A stretch of DNA of 64,000 nucleotides, taken from Bacteroidota bacterium (lineage in GTDB: Bacteria; Bacteroidota; Bacteroidia; Flavobacteriales_E; Vicingaceae). The stretch covers positions 1 through 64,000 of the forward strand of contig JABFGJ010000002.1 in assembly GCA_013112545.1 (NCBI GenBank), in the 5' to 3' direction. Under the pieces are notes generated by a model. The model saw nothing but the letters and a program-made list of their open reading frames with translations. It was not told the origin of the DNA and ran no database searches. Positions within the stretch are counted from its first letter, which is position 1. The number at the start of each line of letters is the position of its first letter. The position numbers were made by a program, and so were the translations under genes. Of this stretch, positions 1 to 9,550 are shown piece after piece.

Positions 1-499
1 TTTTTTCCTTCCGAGTTTTTATCGCATTTCCCCATACAAAAGTGTAGCGTCCTGCGAATGATTCTATCTTCGTCCCATCTGTGAATACTTCTTTGAGTGT
101 CAGCAATCCCTCATCTGCTAACAACAATACTACTTGCCTAAAAACATCTTTGAAGGCAGACTTTAATTTTTTACTTCTAAAACGTGCCAATGTGTTATGG
201 TCAGCAATACTACGGTTCGATAGCCACATGTAGTTGATATTCTCTCGCATCGCTTTTTCAATTTTACGAGAGGAATAAATGTTGTCCATGTAAGCATAAA
301 CCATCACCTTCAATAACATTTTGGGGTGATAACTAGCAGCACCTTCTGAACTGTAAGAGTCCATCAAATTTTGTAAGTCTATTTGCTCAATGACTCCGTT
401 TACTATGCGAACAGGATGATCGGATGGTATTAATTCTTCAATTGAGGGTGGAAAAAGCCAATTCTGTTGTTGGTTGTAAGTCTTAAAATTGTGCGCCAT
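1..499 (-). mobile_element. IS1182-family transposase, N-terminal part (cut by window edge)
   Basis: The minus strand reads without a stop from an ATG at 499 to the left edge, giving about 166 residues. It opens MAHNFKTYNQQQ and contains HPVRIVNGVI, EGAASYHPKMLLKVMVYAYM and IADHNTLARFR. This matches the DUF772 N-terminal domain of IS1182/IS5-like DDE transposases. A first acidic segment, EVFTDGTKIES, is followed by AGRYTFVWGNA, which is typical of IS1182 elements in Bacteroidota. The catalytic C-terminal part and the left inverted repeat lie outside the window. I could not define the terminal repeat on the right (about 500-550) without the other end. Whether the copy is intact is unknown. Confidence 0.85.
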
Positions 500-566
500 A
501 ACTCTGATATTCAGCTATTAAATTACACAAAAAGAACTAAATATCAAACTTCTGAACATAAAAAAA

Positions 567-586
567 CCGCCTCAGTTAAGAGACGG
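567..586. terminator. Bidirectional Rho-independent terminator
   Basis: A 7-bp stem (567-573 with 580-586, one G-U pair) closes a 6-nt loop. A-rich sequence lies on the left (561-566) and T-rich sequence on the right (588-597), so it could stop transcription from either side. It lies just past the 3' end of the minus-strand lipoprotein gene ending at 620, which is its most likely client. It may also insulate the IS copy. Confidence 0.75.
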
Positions 587-619
587 CTTCTTTTATTTTA
601 ACTAATATAGAAGTGCGAC

Positions 620-1066
620 TTAATTTGAGACAATTAAGTTAGTGCCATCAAAATTTGTGTTGTACTCTTTTAATGGGAATGTTGCTGGAGGGTTACTCAC
701 AGAGCCATTGTTTAACAAAAAAGAAGAACCACAACACACATCAGATGCAGTGAAATTAGTTGCATCAACTGAAACTAGAGCACAAGTACTAGAAGGCTGA
801 AAGGTGCAATGTCGGTCATAAGCTTTTATTTCTTCATTACTCAATCGATACAATATAATTCCTCTAGAGCCACCATTTATATATTCCCAACCACCGATAT
901 TTTTTAATTGAATGTAATCAGGGTCATCTAAGTTTATTTGAAAATAAACTTCAACTAAAGGAATGTTGCCATTTCTATCGTCGTCTTTACAAGAAACAAA
1001 AGCATTTGTCATAAAGAAGATGATAAAAAAAAGAGATATTCCAGTTCTAAGTTTTATTTTCGTCAT
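620..1066 (-). CDS. Rieske-like lipoprotein lacking the His ligands
   Basis: A 148-aa protein with an N-terminal hydrophobic segment and a lipobox ending at Cys26 (AFVSC), so it is probably anchored in a membrane as a lipoprotein. The C-terminal half follows the Rieske layout: C87 and C95 stand for box I, C111-C112-G-S-S-F for box II, then the proline-rich NPPATFPLKEY that follows box II in true Rieske domains. Canonical Rieske boxes are CxHxGC and CPCHGS. Here both histidines are missing: position 89 is Phe, and the two Cys of box II are adjacent and followed directly by Gly. A [2Fe-2S] Rieske cluster is therefore unlikely; a disulfide-stabilised fold is more plausible. It is a single gene with a terminator at 567-586. 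Its function is unknown. Confidence 0.7.
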   Translation of the reverse strand: MTKIKLRTGISLFFIIFFMTNAFVSCKDDDRNGNIPLVEVYFQINLDDPDYIQLKNIGGWEYINGGSRGIILYRLSNEEIKAYDRHCTFQPSSTCALVSVDATNFTASDVCCGSSFLLNNGSVSNPPATFPLKEYNTNFDGTNLIVSN

Positions 1067-1099
1067 TTGTTTTCAAAATTACACTATTAAAAAAATAAA

Positions 1100-1399
1100 T
1101 TGAAAAAGAGATTTAGAGGCATCATATTTTTAACTTTTTGTGTCTTGAGTTTGACAGCATGCTCTCAATCTGGAAAACGAGTCCAAAAAACAGTGGACAA
1201 AAGACAAGAACAATTAGATAAGCAAGATGAGGAAAAGAAACAACAAGCAGAGAAAGAATTAGAAGAAAAAAAGAAACGACATTTTGAACTACAAACGAAA
1301 GAAGTTCAAAAAAGAATGAAAAAGACGCAGAAGAAATCAAAAAAATACAATGATAAAAAGAAAGAATTTTTTATAAAACGATGGTTCAGGAAAAGATAA
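1100..1399 (+). CDS. Small Lys/Glu-rich lipoprotein, function unknown
   Basis: A 99-aa protein starting at TTG (1100) with MKKRFRG, a hydrophobic stretch and a lipobox ending at Cys21 (LSLTAC). The mature part is almost entirely Lys, Glu, Gln and Arg with heptad-like spacing, predicting a single long charged helix or coiled coil ending in RWFRKR. No catalytic motif is visible. The gap to the divergent Rieske-like gene is only 33 bp, so the two promoters must be tight or overlapping. A hairpin terminator follows at 1433. Small basic coiled-coil lipoproteins of this kind are common in Bacteroidota, but I cannot assign a role. Confidence 0.65.
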   Translation: MKKRFRGIIFLTFCVLSLTACSQSGKRVQKTVDKRQEQLDKQDEEKKQQAEKELEEKKKRHFELQTKEVQKRMKKTQKKSKKYNDKKKEFFIKRWFRKR

Positions 1400-1432
1400 A
1401 TAAATGAAAAAGAAACGATTAAATATAAGTGC

Positions 1433-1463
1433 AATAACATTTTGTTAAAGAATGTTATTTTTT
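1433..1463 (+). terminator. Rho-independent terminator
   Basis: A 9-bp perfect stem (1433-1441 with 1451-1459) encloses a 9-nt loop and runs into a T tract at about 1458-1464. It separates the small lipoprotein gene from the receptor gene downstream. Confidence 0.75.
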
Positions 1464-1471
1464 TCATTTAG

Positions 1472-1499
1472 TTGTATATCTTTACCCTCCTGTAGTTTG
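1472..1499 (+). promoter_or_regulatory. Probable Bacteroidota sigma-A promoter for the receptor cluster
   Basis: TTG at 1472-1474 is followed after 18 nt by TAGTTTG (1493-1499), close to the -33 TTG / -7 TAnnTTTG pattern of Bacteroidota primary promoters. It sits directly after the terminator at 1433-1463 and about 30 nt before the receptor ATG at 1530. One base of the -7 spacer is missing relative to the consensus. Confidence 0.45.
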
Positions 1500-1529
1500 T
1501 ATAAAGAACGATAACATAAAACATTTATT

Positions 1530-4500
1530 ATGCTAAAAAAGTTACTATTAACGCTAGTCGTAGCGGTAGGATGTATATTCTCAATTTCTGCTCAATCTGG
1601 AGCAGGTACTATAAAAGGGACAGTATTAGATGACAACACTGGTGAGACAGTGCCGTTTGCAAACGTTCAATTGAAAAAAGGCTCTGATTTAATTATTGGG
1701 ACAACCACTGATTTTGACGGAAAATATACATTAAAGCCAATACCACCCGGACAATATGATGTTTTGGTTTCTTATGTAGGGTTTTCTACTGCCAAAACAA
1801 CTGGAGTTATTGTAAATTCTGATAGGATAACTGATTTGAATTTTAAACTAGTTAAAGGGGTAAAAATAGACGAAGTGGTTGTTCGAGGTTTTACTAAACC
1901 ACTATTTGAAAAAGATCAAACAACAGTTGGAACTACAGTAACTCGAGAAGAGCTCCAAAACATGGCCGTAAGAACACCTTCGGACATTGCTAAGACTGCA
2001 GGAAATGGTACTTTTTCGAGAGATGATGGCTCTGGCGATATCAACTCAAGAGGTAGTAGAACTGGAAATAGCATCACCTTTGTAGATGGGGTTAAAATTA
2101 TTGGTTCAACCAATTTGCCTCCTAGTGCAATCGAAGAGGTTTCTGTTAAAAGTGGTGGTCTGTCAGCACAATATGGAGATGTTACAGGTGCTGTTACTTC
2201 TATTACAACTAGAGGAGCATTTAAAGAGTATTTTGGAGGAGTAGATTATTTAACTTCAGGTTTTAAAGTTTCTGATGACAAAGTAGTTGGATTAGATAAA
2301 TACGGTTACAATGCGATAGATGTTAGTGCAGGTGGACCAATTTTAACTAAAAAAGATGAAAAAGGAGAAATTGTTGATGCACCTTTAGGTTTTTTGCTTA
2401 CTGCACAATATAGTAACATCATTAATCCAAGACCATCCGCAGCTCAACTATACAAAGTAAAAGATGATGTTCAAGATTTAATTGAACGCGACCCGCTTTT
2501 TACAGATGGTATAAATCCTGGAGTGTTTAAAAGAGCAGAATTCTTAACAGCTAACGATTTTGAGAAAATTGATTTTCAACGAAATGTGAAAAGCCAAAAT
2601 ATCGTTTTAAACGGGAAGATAGATATAAAGCTAAATGATTTTAGCGGATTGGCTGTTGGAGGAACTTTTAATAGGTCATTAGCAAATAGAGATGTGAGAA
2701 GTAATCTTGGTGTGTTTCAATTGTATAACTATGACAATAATCCATTAACCACAAGTCAGGACATAAGAGCATATGTAAGATATACTCAACGTTTCGAAAA
2801 TGCAGAATTAGAAGAAGGACAGGAAGATAACTCCTTGGTTAAAAATGCGTTTTTCTCGATCCAAGCGGATTTCTCTAGAAGAAATGTAACTACTGAGGAC
2901 GAAAGACATGGCGATGACTTTTTTAAATACGGTTATGTAGGGAAATTTGATGCGGTAACTGAACCAACTTTTGCATATAATGATAACAACCGTAAAGGGG
3001 TCGGCCTAGATGACGGGAATTATTATATTGGGGAATTTTTAACTGCCTTTAACTCTCCTATCGCATATAATTACACTCCAGGTAATGTTAATCCTATTTT
3101 GTCAAATTATACGAGCAGTTATTATCAATTCCAAGATCAATTTCCATTTGCATATGTAACTAGAGAAATGGTTGAAGGATTTGGAGGGCTTGTGAATGGT
3201 AGTGAAATCCCAAACAATGTATATAATTTGTGGAGTGCACCAGGTACTCCTTATGATTCATATTCTAAAACAGAAAGAGATCAGTATAGGTTAACTGGTA
3301 GAGGTTCTGCAGATATTGGAGACCATGCAATTATGTTGGGTTTTGAATATGAACAACGCGTTGAAAGATCATACAGCTTAGCTCCAATGGATTTATGGCA
3401 GTTGGGTAGAGGTACTGTAAATAGTCACATCCTAGAAATTGATTCGAATAATTATAGTATTACACAATCAGGAAGTTATCCAAAGGTTACTTTTGAAAGA
3501 CGATATGCTGGAGATGCTAATAGAACAGCTTTTGCATACAACATGAGACAAGCACTTGGCTTACCAACAGGAGGTACCGATTTTGTCGATTTTGATTCTT
3601 ACGATATTGACTTATATAAAATCGATTACTTTGCAGCTGATCAGCTAATTAATCCTTTAAATGGAGTGGGACTTCTTTACAGAGGATACGATTACTTGGG
3701 TAATAAGCAAACTTCAAATCCATCTTTAGATGATTTCTTTAATGAAGTGGATGATTTAGGTTTCAGAACTAGACCAATTGCGCCATATCAACCAATTTAT
3801 ATTTCTGGTTATATTGAGGATAAATTTGCTTATGAAGATTTAATTTTTAGATTGGGTGTGCGTCTAGATAGATTTGATGCTAATCAGCCTGTTTTGAAAG
3901 ATTCATATTCATTTTTTGAAACTCAGAATGCAGGATATGCAAAAAGTCAAGGAGCTGATGTTCCAGGTAACATAGGCAGTAACTATGTGGTTTATGTGTC
4001 AGATATTGACAATCCGGAGGCTGATAATATCGTAGGATATAGAGACCCTGAAACAAATGTATTCTATAATCAAAAAGGGGAAGAGTTAAACAATCCCTCT
4101 TCACTAGAAGGATCTGGAGGAATTTCACCATGGTTGAAAAATCCTGGAAAAAATACCCCAACTGTAGATATTAATTCGTCTTCATTTAAAGACTATGAGC
4201 CTCAATACATTTTTATGCCTAGAGTATCATTTTCATTTCCTATTTCTGATGAAGCTACCTTTTTTGCAAATTATGACATCTTAACTCAAAGGCCAACGGA
4301 TAATATTGCATTAGAGCCAATCGATATCATTTATGTAAAAAATCATAACCGTGTCATTAACAATCCAGAGTTGAAACCTACTAAAACCATCAGTTATGAA
4401 TTAGGTTTTAAACAAAAGCTTACTAATAGTTCTGCTTTAACTCTATCTTCATTCTATAGAGAGCAAAGAGATGAAATTCAAGTTATTAAATTGGTGGGTG

Positions 4501-5297
4501 CTTATCCAGTTGATTATTTAACCTATGGAAATCAAGATTTTGGAACAACTAAAGGTTTTATAATAAACTACGATTTACGAAGAACGAATAATATTAGCCT
4601 TAGAATTAACTATACTTTGCAATTTGCCGAAGGAACAGGGTCAGGATCATTAAGTTCATTAAACTTGGTTAACTCTGGACAACCTAATTTAAGAACAATT
4701 TTCCCTTATAGCTTTGACCAAAGACACCAGATAACTACCACTTTTGATTATCGATATGCTAGCGGAACTAGATATAATGGTCCTAAAGTGAATGGAAAAA
4801 ATATTTTAGAAAACGCAGGTTTAAATATTGTTTTCTTAGCAGGTTCTGGAACACCCTATACTGCTAGAAAATTTCCATCCAACAATGAAAACATAGGTGG
4901 AGCGTCAACCGCACAACCTGTAATTGGTGATGTACATGGGTCTAGACTTCCTTGGACTTTGAGAATGGATGCTAGAATTGATAAAACTTTCCAATTAAAA
5001 TGGGGTGATGACACAGAAGAAAATCAAAAGCAATGGAAAAGTGGAAAAAAATCATCAACACTTAATGTATATGTTCAAATCTTAAATGTACTGAACAAAC
5101 AAAACATACAAAATGTATATGCCTACACTGGAAATGCTGATGATGATGGTTATTTGTCTTCTGCCTTATTTCAAGATCAGATAAGACAAAAATTTAGCGA
5201 AGAGTCTTTTAGAACTCAATATGCTATGAAGTTACAAAATATGTATAACTACGAATTACCAAGAAGAATAAGATTGGGACTTCAATTAAACTTTTAA
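1530..5297 (+). CDS. TonB-dependent outer-membrane receptor with CarboxypepD_reg-like domain
   Basis: A 1255-aa protein. Residues 1-21 form a signal peptide ending in SISAQ. Residues about 27-115 form a carboxypeptidase-regulatory-like domain (GTVLDDNTGETVPFANVQL, DFDGKYTLKPIPPGQYDVLV). A plug domain follows at about 130-235 (NSRGSRTGNSITFVDGVKI, AIEEVSVKSGGLSAQYGD). The rest is a large barrel ending in the aromatic C-terminus LGLQLNF expected of BAM substrates. The N-terminal domain plus plug is the architecture of SusC-like and other Bacteroidota receptors that import ligands using TonB. No SusD gene is adjacent. Instead, a T9SS cargo and a PorV-like gene follow in the same direction, 21 bp and 11 bp apart, suggesting one transcription unit. 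The substrate cannot be inferred. Confidence 0.9.
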   Translation: MLKKLLLTLVVAVGCIFSISAQSGAGTIKGTVLDDNTGETVPFANVQLKKGSDLIIGTTTDFDGKYTLKPIPPGQYDVLVSYVGFSTAKTTGVIVNSDRITDLNFKLVKGVKIDEVVVRGFTKPLFEKDQTTVGTTVTREELQNMAVRTPSDIAKTAGNGTFSRDDGSGDINSRGSRTGNSITFVDGVKIIGSTNLPPSAIEEVSVKSGGLSAQYGDVTGAVTSITTRGAFKEYFGGVDYLTSGFKVSDDKVVGLDKYGYNAIDVSAGGPILTKKDEKGEIVDAPLGFLLTAQYSNIINPRPSAAQLYKVKDDVQDLIERDPLFTDGINPGVFKRAEFLTANDFEKIDFQRNVKSQNIVLNGKIDIKLNDFSGLAVGGTFNRSLANRDVRSNLGVFQLYNYDNNPLTTSQDIRAYVRYTQRFENAELEEGQEDNSLVKNAFFSIQADFSRRNVTTEDERHGDDFFKYGYVGKFDAVTEPTFAYNDNNRKGVGLDDGNYYIGEFLTAFNSPIAYNYTPGNVNPILSNYTSSYYQFQDQFPFAYVTREMVEGFGGLVNGSEIPNNVYNLWSAPGTPYDSYSKTERDQYRLTGRGSADIGDHAIMLGFEYEQRVERSYSLAPMDLWQLGRGTVNSHILEIDSNNYSITQSGSYPKVTFERRYAGDANRTAFAYNMRQALGLPTGGTDFVDFDSYDIDLYKIDYFAADQLINPLNGVGLLYRGYDYLGNKQTSNPSLDDFFNEVDDLGFRTRPIAPYQPIYISGYIEDKFAYEDLIFRLGVRLDRFDANQPVLKDSYSFFETQNAGYAKSQGADVPGNIGSNYVVYVSDIDNPEADNIVGYRDPETNVFYNQKGEELNNPSSLEGSGGISPWLKNPGKNTPTVDINSSSFKDYEPQYIFMPRVSFSFPISDEATFFANYDILTQRPTDNIALEPIDIIYVKNHNRVINNPELKPTKTISYELGFKQKLTNSSALTLSSFYREQRDEIQVIKLVGAYPVDYLTYGNQDFGTTKGFIINYDLRRTNNISLRINYTLQFAEGTGSGSLSSLNLVNSGQPNLRTIFPYSFDQRHQITTTFDYRYASGTRYNGPKVNGKNILENAGLNIVFLAGSGTPYTARKFPSNNENIGGASTAQPVIGDVHGSRLPWTLRMDARIDKTFQLKWGDDTEENQKQWKSGKKSSTLNVYVQILNVLNKQNIQNVYAYTGNADDDGYLSSALFQDQIRQKFSEESFRTQYAMKLQNMYNYELPRRIRLGLQLNF

Positions 5298-5318
5298 TAA
5301 TTGATAAATCGATTAGAT

Positions 5319-8300
5319 ATGAAACTAGTTAAAAAAATAATCATACTTACACTTTTATTGTCTAGCTCAAGCATACTTTTTGCAAAAGGGCCAGAAATTA
5401 AAAAGGATGATTCAAAGAAACAAAACGATAATGTGTCAATTATTGCTGGGTGTTCACCTGCAAATAAAATTGTTTACTTGGAGTTTAACAATGTAAGAAC
5501 AAGGATTGAAAGTGGTGGTTTATGGTGGCAAGACAGACCAAACCGTGCACCAGACTATGAAGTTCCTAAGAAATCAAATTCATTTGCTATATATGCAGGT
5601 GGTTTATGGATGGCTGGAACTGACATTAATGGACAACTTAAAGCAGCAGTTACTAAATTTAGCCCTGGAGATTATTGGACAGGACCACTAGATGTAATCG
5701 GCACAGCAGAAATTAGTGATGCGACTTGCCGAGAATACGATCGTTTCTTCGAAATAAGTAAATCAGATGTATTAGAATTTTTAAAATACAGAAGAGCTCT
5801 TGAAGAGGACAATGTTGAAGAGAAATTCCCAAATGGATACAGTGTACCACTTGCAATTAAAGATTGGCCAGGGAATGGTAAAACGGAGTCTCCTTATTTT
5901 CAAGCACCTAAATTAGCTCCTTATGTAGATGTTAATAATGATAACTATTACGACTATGAAGATGGAGATTACCCTTATTATGATGTAGAAGGAAAAGATG
6001 ACTGTAGAAAGCCTAGAATCAATAGAAGCGAAAGCGCTACAAGACCTTTATTTGGGGACAAAACTTATTGGTGGATTTTTAACGATAAAGGAAACCTCCA
6101 TACTGCAAGTAATGCCCCATCTATCGGAATGGAAATACATGCTCAAGCATTTGCGTTTGCAACAAATGATGCGATCAATGACATGACATTTTATAATTTC
6201 GAATTAATCAATCGTTCTACATTTACATTAACAGATACCTACTTTGCAAGTTACGTTGACCCTGATTTGGGTTATGCTGCTGACGACTTTGTTGGATGCG
6301 ATGTAGGTAGAGGATTAGGATATTGCTATAATGGTGATGATGATGATGAAGATAATGGAGGTAGAAACGGATATGGTTCTACACCTGCAGCTATAGGTAT
6401 TGACTTTTTTGAAGGGCCATATCAAGATGCTGATGGAATAAATAATAACATCGGAATTGGAATAGGAGAAGCCTTAAACGGATTGGGCTACAATGATCTT
6501 AAAGACACTTTAAAAGATACCATTGTTGACAATGAGCGATATGGGATGAGAAGATTCGTCTATTATAATATAGGTGGCGGGCAAAATGGTGACCCTACTT
6601 TAGCAATACATTATTACAACTACATGCGCGGTATTTGGCAAAATGGCCAAAAGATGCAACATGGTGGTGATGGATTAAACACTGCTGGTGTAGAAGGGAT
6701 TCCTACGGCCTTCATGTTCCCAGGTAAAAGTGACCCATTGCATTGGGGAACTACAATTGATGGAGTAACAACTGTACCAACAAATTTAAACTGGACTGAG
6801 GATAATCCTGGAAACGGTCAAGCTCCGAATGCTAAAGGAGATAGAAGATTCTTGCAATCTGCAGGGCCTTTTACACTTGAACCAGGTAACGTAAACGATA
6901 TTACAGTAGGAGTTGTTTTTGCTCAAGCAGAAGCAGGCGGAAGATTAGCTTCTGTTAATAAATTAATTGCAGCTGACGATAAAGCTCAAGCTTTGTTTGA
7001 CAATTGCTTTAAAGTATTAGAAGGACCAGATGCTCCAGATCTCACTATTCAAGAATTAGATAAAGAATTAATTTTATATATTTCTAATGGGGAGCTTTCT
7101 AATAATTACAATGAAGAATACGAAGAAGAAGACCCTAACATTGTTACACCTGACACCGTTGAAAAAATAATAGGAAGGAAATATGATAATAAATATCGAT
7201 TCCAAGGGTATCAGATTTTTCAAGTAAAAGCAAAAGATGTATCTGTTTCACAATTAAATGATCTTTCTTTGGCGAGATTAGCATTCCAATGTGATATTGC
7301 TGATGGTGTTAAAACACTTATAAACTATACTTTTGATGATGGATTAGCCTCTAATGTAGCTGAAAAAATGGTTACAGGAAGCGATGTTGGTATTTCTCAC
7401 AGTTTTAGAGTAACAGAAGATTTATTTGCTACAGGGCTTAAAGAACTAGTAAATTATAAAACCTATTATTATATAGCCATTGCATACGGCTACAATAACT
7501 TTAAGAACTATAAACAAGGTACTGCTCCTGACTTAGACAACCCATTAGCTGCTGCTTTTGATGGTCAAAAAGAGCCTTACAAAGCAAGTAGAAAAAATTC
7601 TACAGGTGGAGCTATCTCTTCTGTTGCAGCTATTCCACATAGTACTGCTGCTGAAAGCAAAGGAACTATTATCAATTCTACTTATGGTGACCTAGTTGGA
7701 ATTACTCGCCATCAAGGTGTTGGAAATGGAAATCAAGTGATTAAGCTAACTGATGGAACAATTAACAACCTAATGGAGGAAAAGGCTTGGGAAGACAAGA
7801 ATGTTTTTCCAGAAAGACTAGAATATAAACTAGGTTATGGGCCATTATCTGTAAAAGTAGTCGATCCTTTAAGTGTGGTAGATGGTAGTTTTGTATTTAA
7901 GATGTTAGATGAAAACATCAACAATAAACCAGTTGTAACAGATACTGCTGAATGGCTATTATATCGTGTTTTAAACGGCGGAAATGATACTGTTTATTCT
8001 GAAAGACCGATTACTACGAGAAATGAGCAAATTTTAGTGGACTGGGGATTATCTATTTTGGTTGATCAAGCGAAATTACCTGGCGGTGTAGTTAATGGTG
8101 TACCTAGGGCGATTAACAATGGTTATTTAGGATCTTCGATTGAATATGCAGACCCAACAAAACCTTGGTTCTCAGGAATTAATGATCAAGATGGAGCCTT
8201 TCCTGAAAACTGGATTTTATCTGGTACAACTGCTAATGGTTCACAAGCTGCATATGATGACCGTCAGAATAATGGTGAATTTTTTGACCCAAATTCTAAT

Positions 8301-9539
8301 TATGAAAATATTTTAGGAGGTATAATGGCTCCTTATAATCTTGTCGGTTACGGGACTGGTTCAACAGCTTTAGGGACTTTGGTTAATAAACCTGGATATA
8401 ACCAATCTACTTCTAAAGACTCTAAATTAGAATTCTTGAACTCTGTTACTGTTATATTAACTAAAGATAAATCTAAGTGGACAAGATGCCCAGTTTTAGA
8501 GATGCAAGAATTAACTGATAGAGCAATTAAAGGAGATCCTAAATATTCAATTCGCTCTATGGGGTCAATTGATAAAGATGGTAACCAGTGGGAGCCAGGA
8601 ATGCCTGTTGATTTAACAAATCCAGAAAGTGCTAGTTATATTGATTCTATGGGTATGGGTTGGTTCCCAGGCTATGCAATTAATGTAGAAACTGGTGAGC
8701 GAATGAACATGGCTTATGGAGAAGATAGTTGGTATGGAGTTGATAATGGTGCGGATATGATCTGGAATCCAACCTCAAGAATTACTTCGGGTGTAATTGG
8801 TGCTACCAATAGAGTTTGGGGAGGTAAACATGTAGTTTACATTTTTAGAAAAAGTTTAAAGGCTGAAGGTTTGCCAAACAATGTAGGAAACTTCACTTTT
8901 GATATGAACGAATATGATGGTGCTAAAAGATTGGTTAAAATGATGAGATCTAATTTAACTAAACCTTTTGCATGGAGATCTTGTAGTTGGGTTATTATGC
9001 CAGTTTTAGCACCTGGACAAGAACTGTTGGCTACAGATGTAAGAATAGATGTGAATGTAGCCAGACCATTTGATATTGCGTACACAGATCTTTATGACAC
9101 TACTAGAATTGGCTCTAGTATCTCAGTTGATTCTTCATTGCACAATAGTGGCAGACCTGTTTTCACTTTCGAAACAAGAGGGTTTGCTGTTGAAAAAGGA
9201 AATACTTCTGCGCTTCAAAAAGAGATTGAACGTATAAATGTTGTTCCTAATCCTTATTATGCAATCTCTGAGTATGAGCAGTCAGCAGTTGACAACTTGA
9301 TTAAGATAATTAATTTACCTCAAGATTGTGAAATTAAAATTTACAATATGGGAGGCACATTGATACGGAAATTTAAAAAATCAGACCCAGCAAATTATTT
9401 AGATTGGGATTTGAAAAATCAAGTAGGCATTCCAATATCAAGTGGTGTATATATAATTCATATTAATGTGCCCGATGCGGGTGAGAAAATATTAAAATGG
9501 TTTGGTGTAATGAGACCAGTTGATTTAAATACCTTCTAA
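5319..9539 (+). CDS. Large T9SS-secreted surface protein (type A sorting domain)
   Basis: A 1406-aa protein from the ATG at 5319. An in-frame TTG at 5301 would add six residues before a good signal peptide (MKLVKKIIILTLLLSSSS, ending near LFAKG), so the ATG is preferred. Most of the length has no motif I recognise. It has aromatic and Asp/Asn-rich stretches such as DVNNDNYYDYEDGDYPYYD near residue 210, which looks like a calcium-binding loop, and a DDDDED run near residue 340. The last ~100 residues (NVVPNPYYA, IKIYNMGGTLIRKF, ISSGVYIIHINV) match the T9SS type A C-terminal sorting domain. It should therefore cross the outer membrane by T9SS and be anchored or released. It lies between a TonB receptor and a PorV-type gene and may be their partner. 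Confidence 0.8.
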   Translation: MKLVKKIIILTLLLSSSSILFAKGPEIKKDDSKKQNDNVSIIAGCSPANKIVYLEFNNVRTRIESGGLWWQDRPNRAPDYEVPKKSNSFAIYAGGLWMAGTDINGQLKAAVTKFSPGDYWTGPLDVIGTAEISDATCREYDRFFEISKSDVLEFLKYRRALEEDNVEEKFPNGYSVPLAIKDWPGNGKTESPYFQAPKLAPYVDVNNDNYYDYEDGDYPYYDVEGKDDCRKPRINRSESATRPLFGDKTYWWIFNDKGNLHTASNAPSIGMEIHAQAFAFATNDAINDMTFYNFELINRSTFTLTDTYFASYVDPDLGYAADDFVGCDVGRGLGYCYNGDDDDEDNGGRNGYGSTPAAIGIDFFEGPYQDADGINNNIGIGIGEALNGLGYNDLKDTLKDTIVDNERYGMRRFVYYNIGGGQNGDPTLAIHYYNYMRGIWQNGQKMQHGGDGLNTAGVEGIPTAFMFPGKSDPLHWGTTIDGVTTVPTNLNWTEDNPGNGQAPNAKGDRRFLQSAGPFTLEPGNVNDITVGVVFAQAEAGGRLASVNKLIAADDKAQALFDNCFKVLEGPDAPDLTIQELDKELILYISNGELSNNYNEEYEEEDPNIVTPDTVEKIIGRKYDNKYRFQGYQIFQVKAKDVSVSQLNDLSLARLAFQCDIADGVKTLINYTFDDGLASNVAEKMVTGSDVGISHSFRVTEDLFATGLKELVNYKTYYYIAIAYGYNNFKNYKQGTAPDLDNPLAAAFDGQKEPYKASRKNSTGGAISSVAAIPHSTAAESKGTIINSTYGDLVGITRHQGVGNGNQVIKLTDGTINNLMEEKAWEDKNVFPERLEYKLGYGPLSVKVVDPLSVVDGSFVFKMLDENINNKPVVTDTAEWLLYRVLNGGNDTVYSERPITTRNEQILVDWGLSILVDQAKLPGGVVNGVPRAINNGYLGSSIEYADPTKPWFSGINDQDGAFPENWILSGTTANGSQAAYDDRQNNGEFFDPNSNYENILGGIMAPYNLVGYGTGSTALGTLVNKPGYNQSTSKDSKLEFLNSVTVILTKDKSKWTRCPVLEMQELTDRAIKGDPKYSIRSMGSIDKDGNQWEPGMPVDLTNPESASYIDSMGMGWFPGYAINVETGERMNMAYGEDSWYGVDNGADMIWNPTSRITSGVIGATNRVWGGKHVVYIFRKSLKAEGLPNNVGNFTFDMNEYDGAKRLVKMMRSNLTKPFAWRSCSWVIMPVLAPGQELLATDVRIDVNVARPFDIAYTDLYDTTRIGSSISVDSSLHNSGRPVFTFETRGFAVEKGNTSALQKEIERINVVPNPYYAISEYEQSAVDNLIKIINLPQDCEIKIYNMGGTLIRKFKKSDPANYLDWDLKNQVGIPISSGVYIIHINVPDAGEKILKWFGVMRPVDLNTF

Positions 9540-9550
9540 AAAAGAAATTG

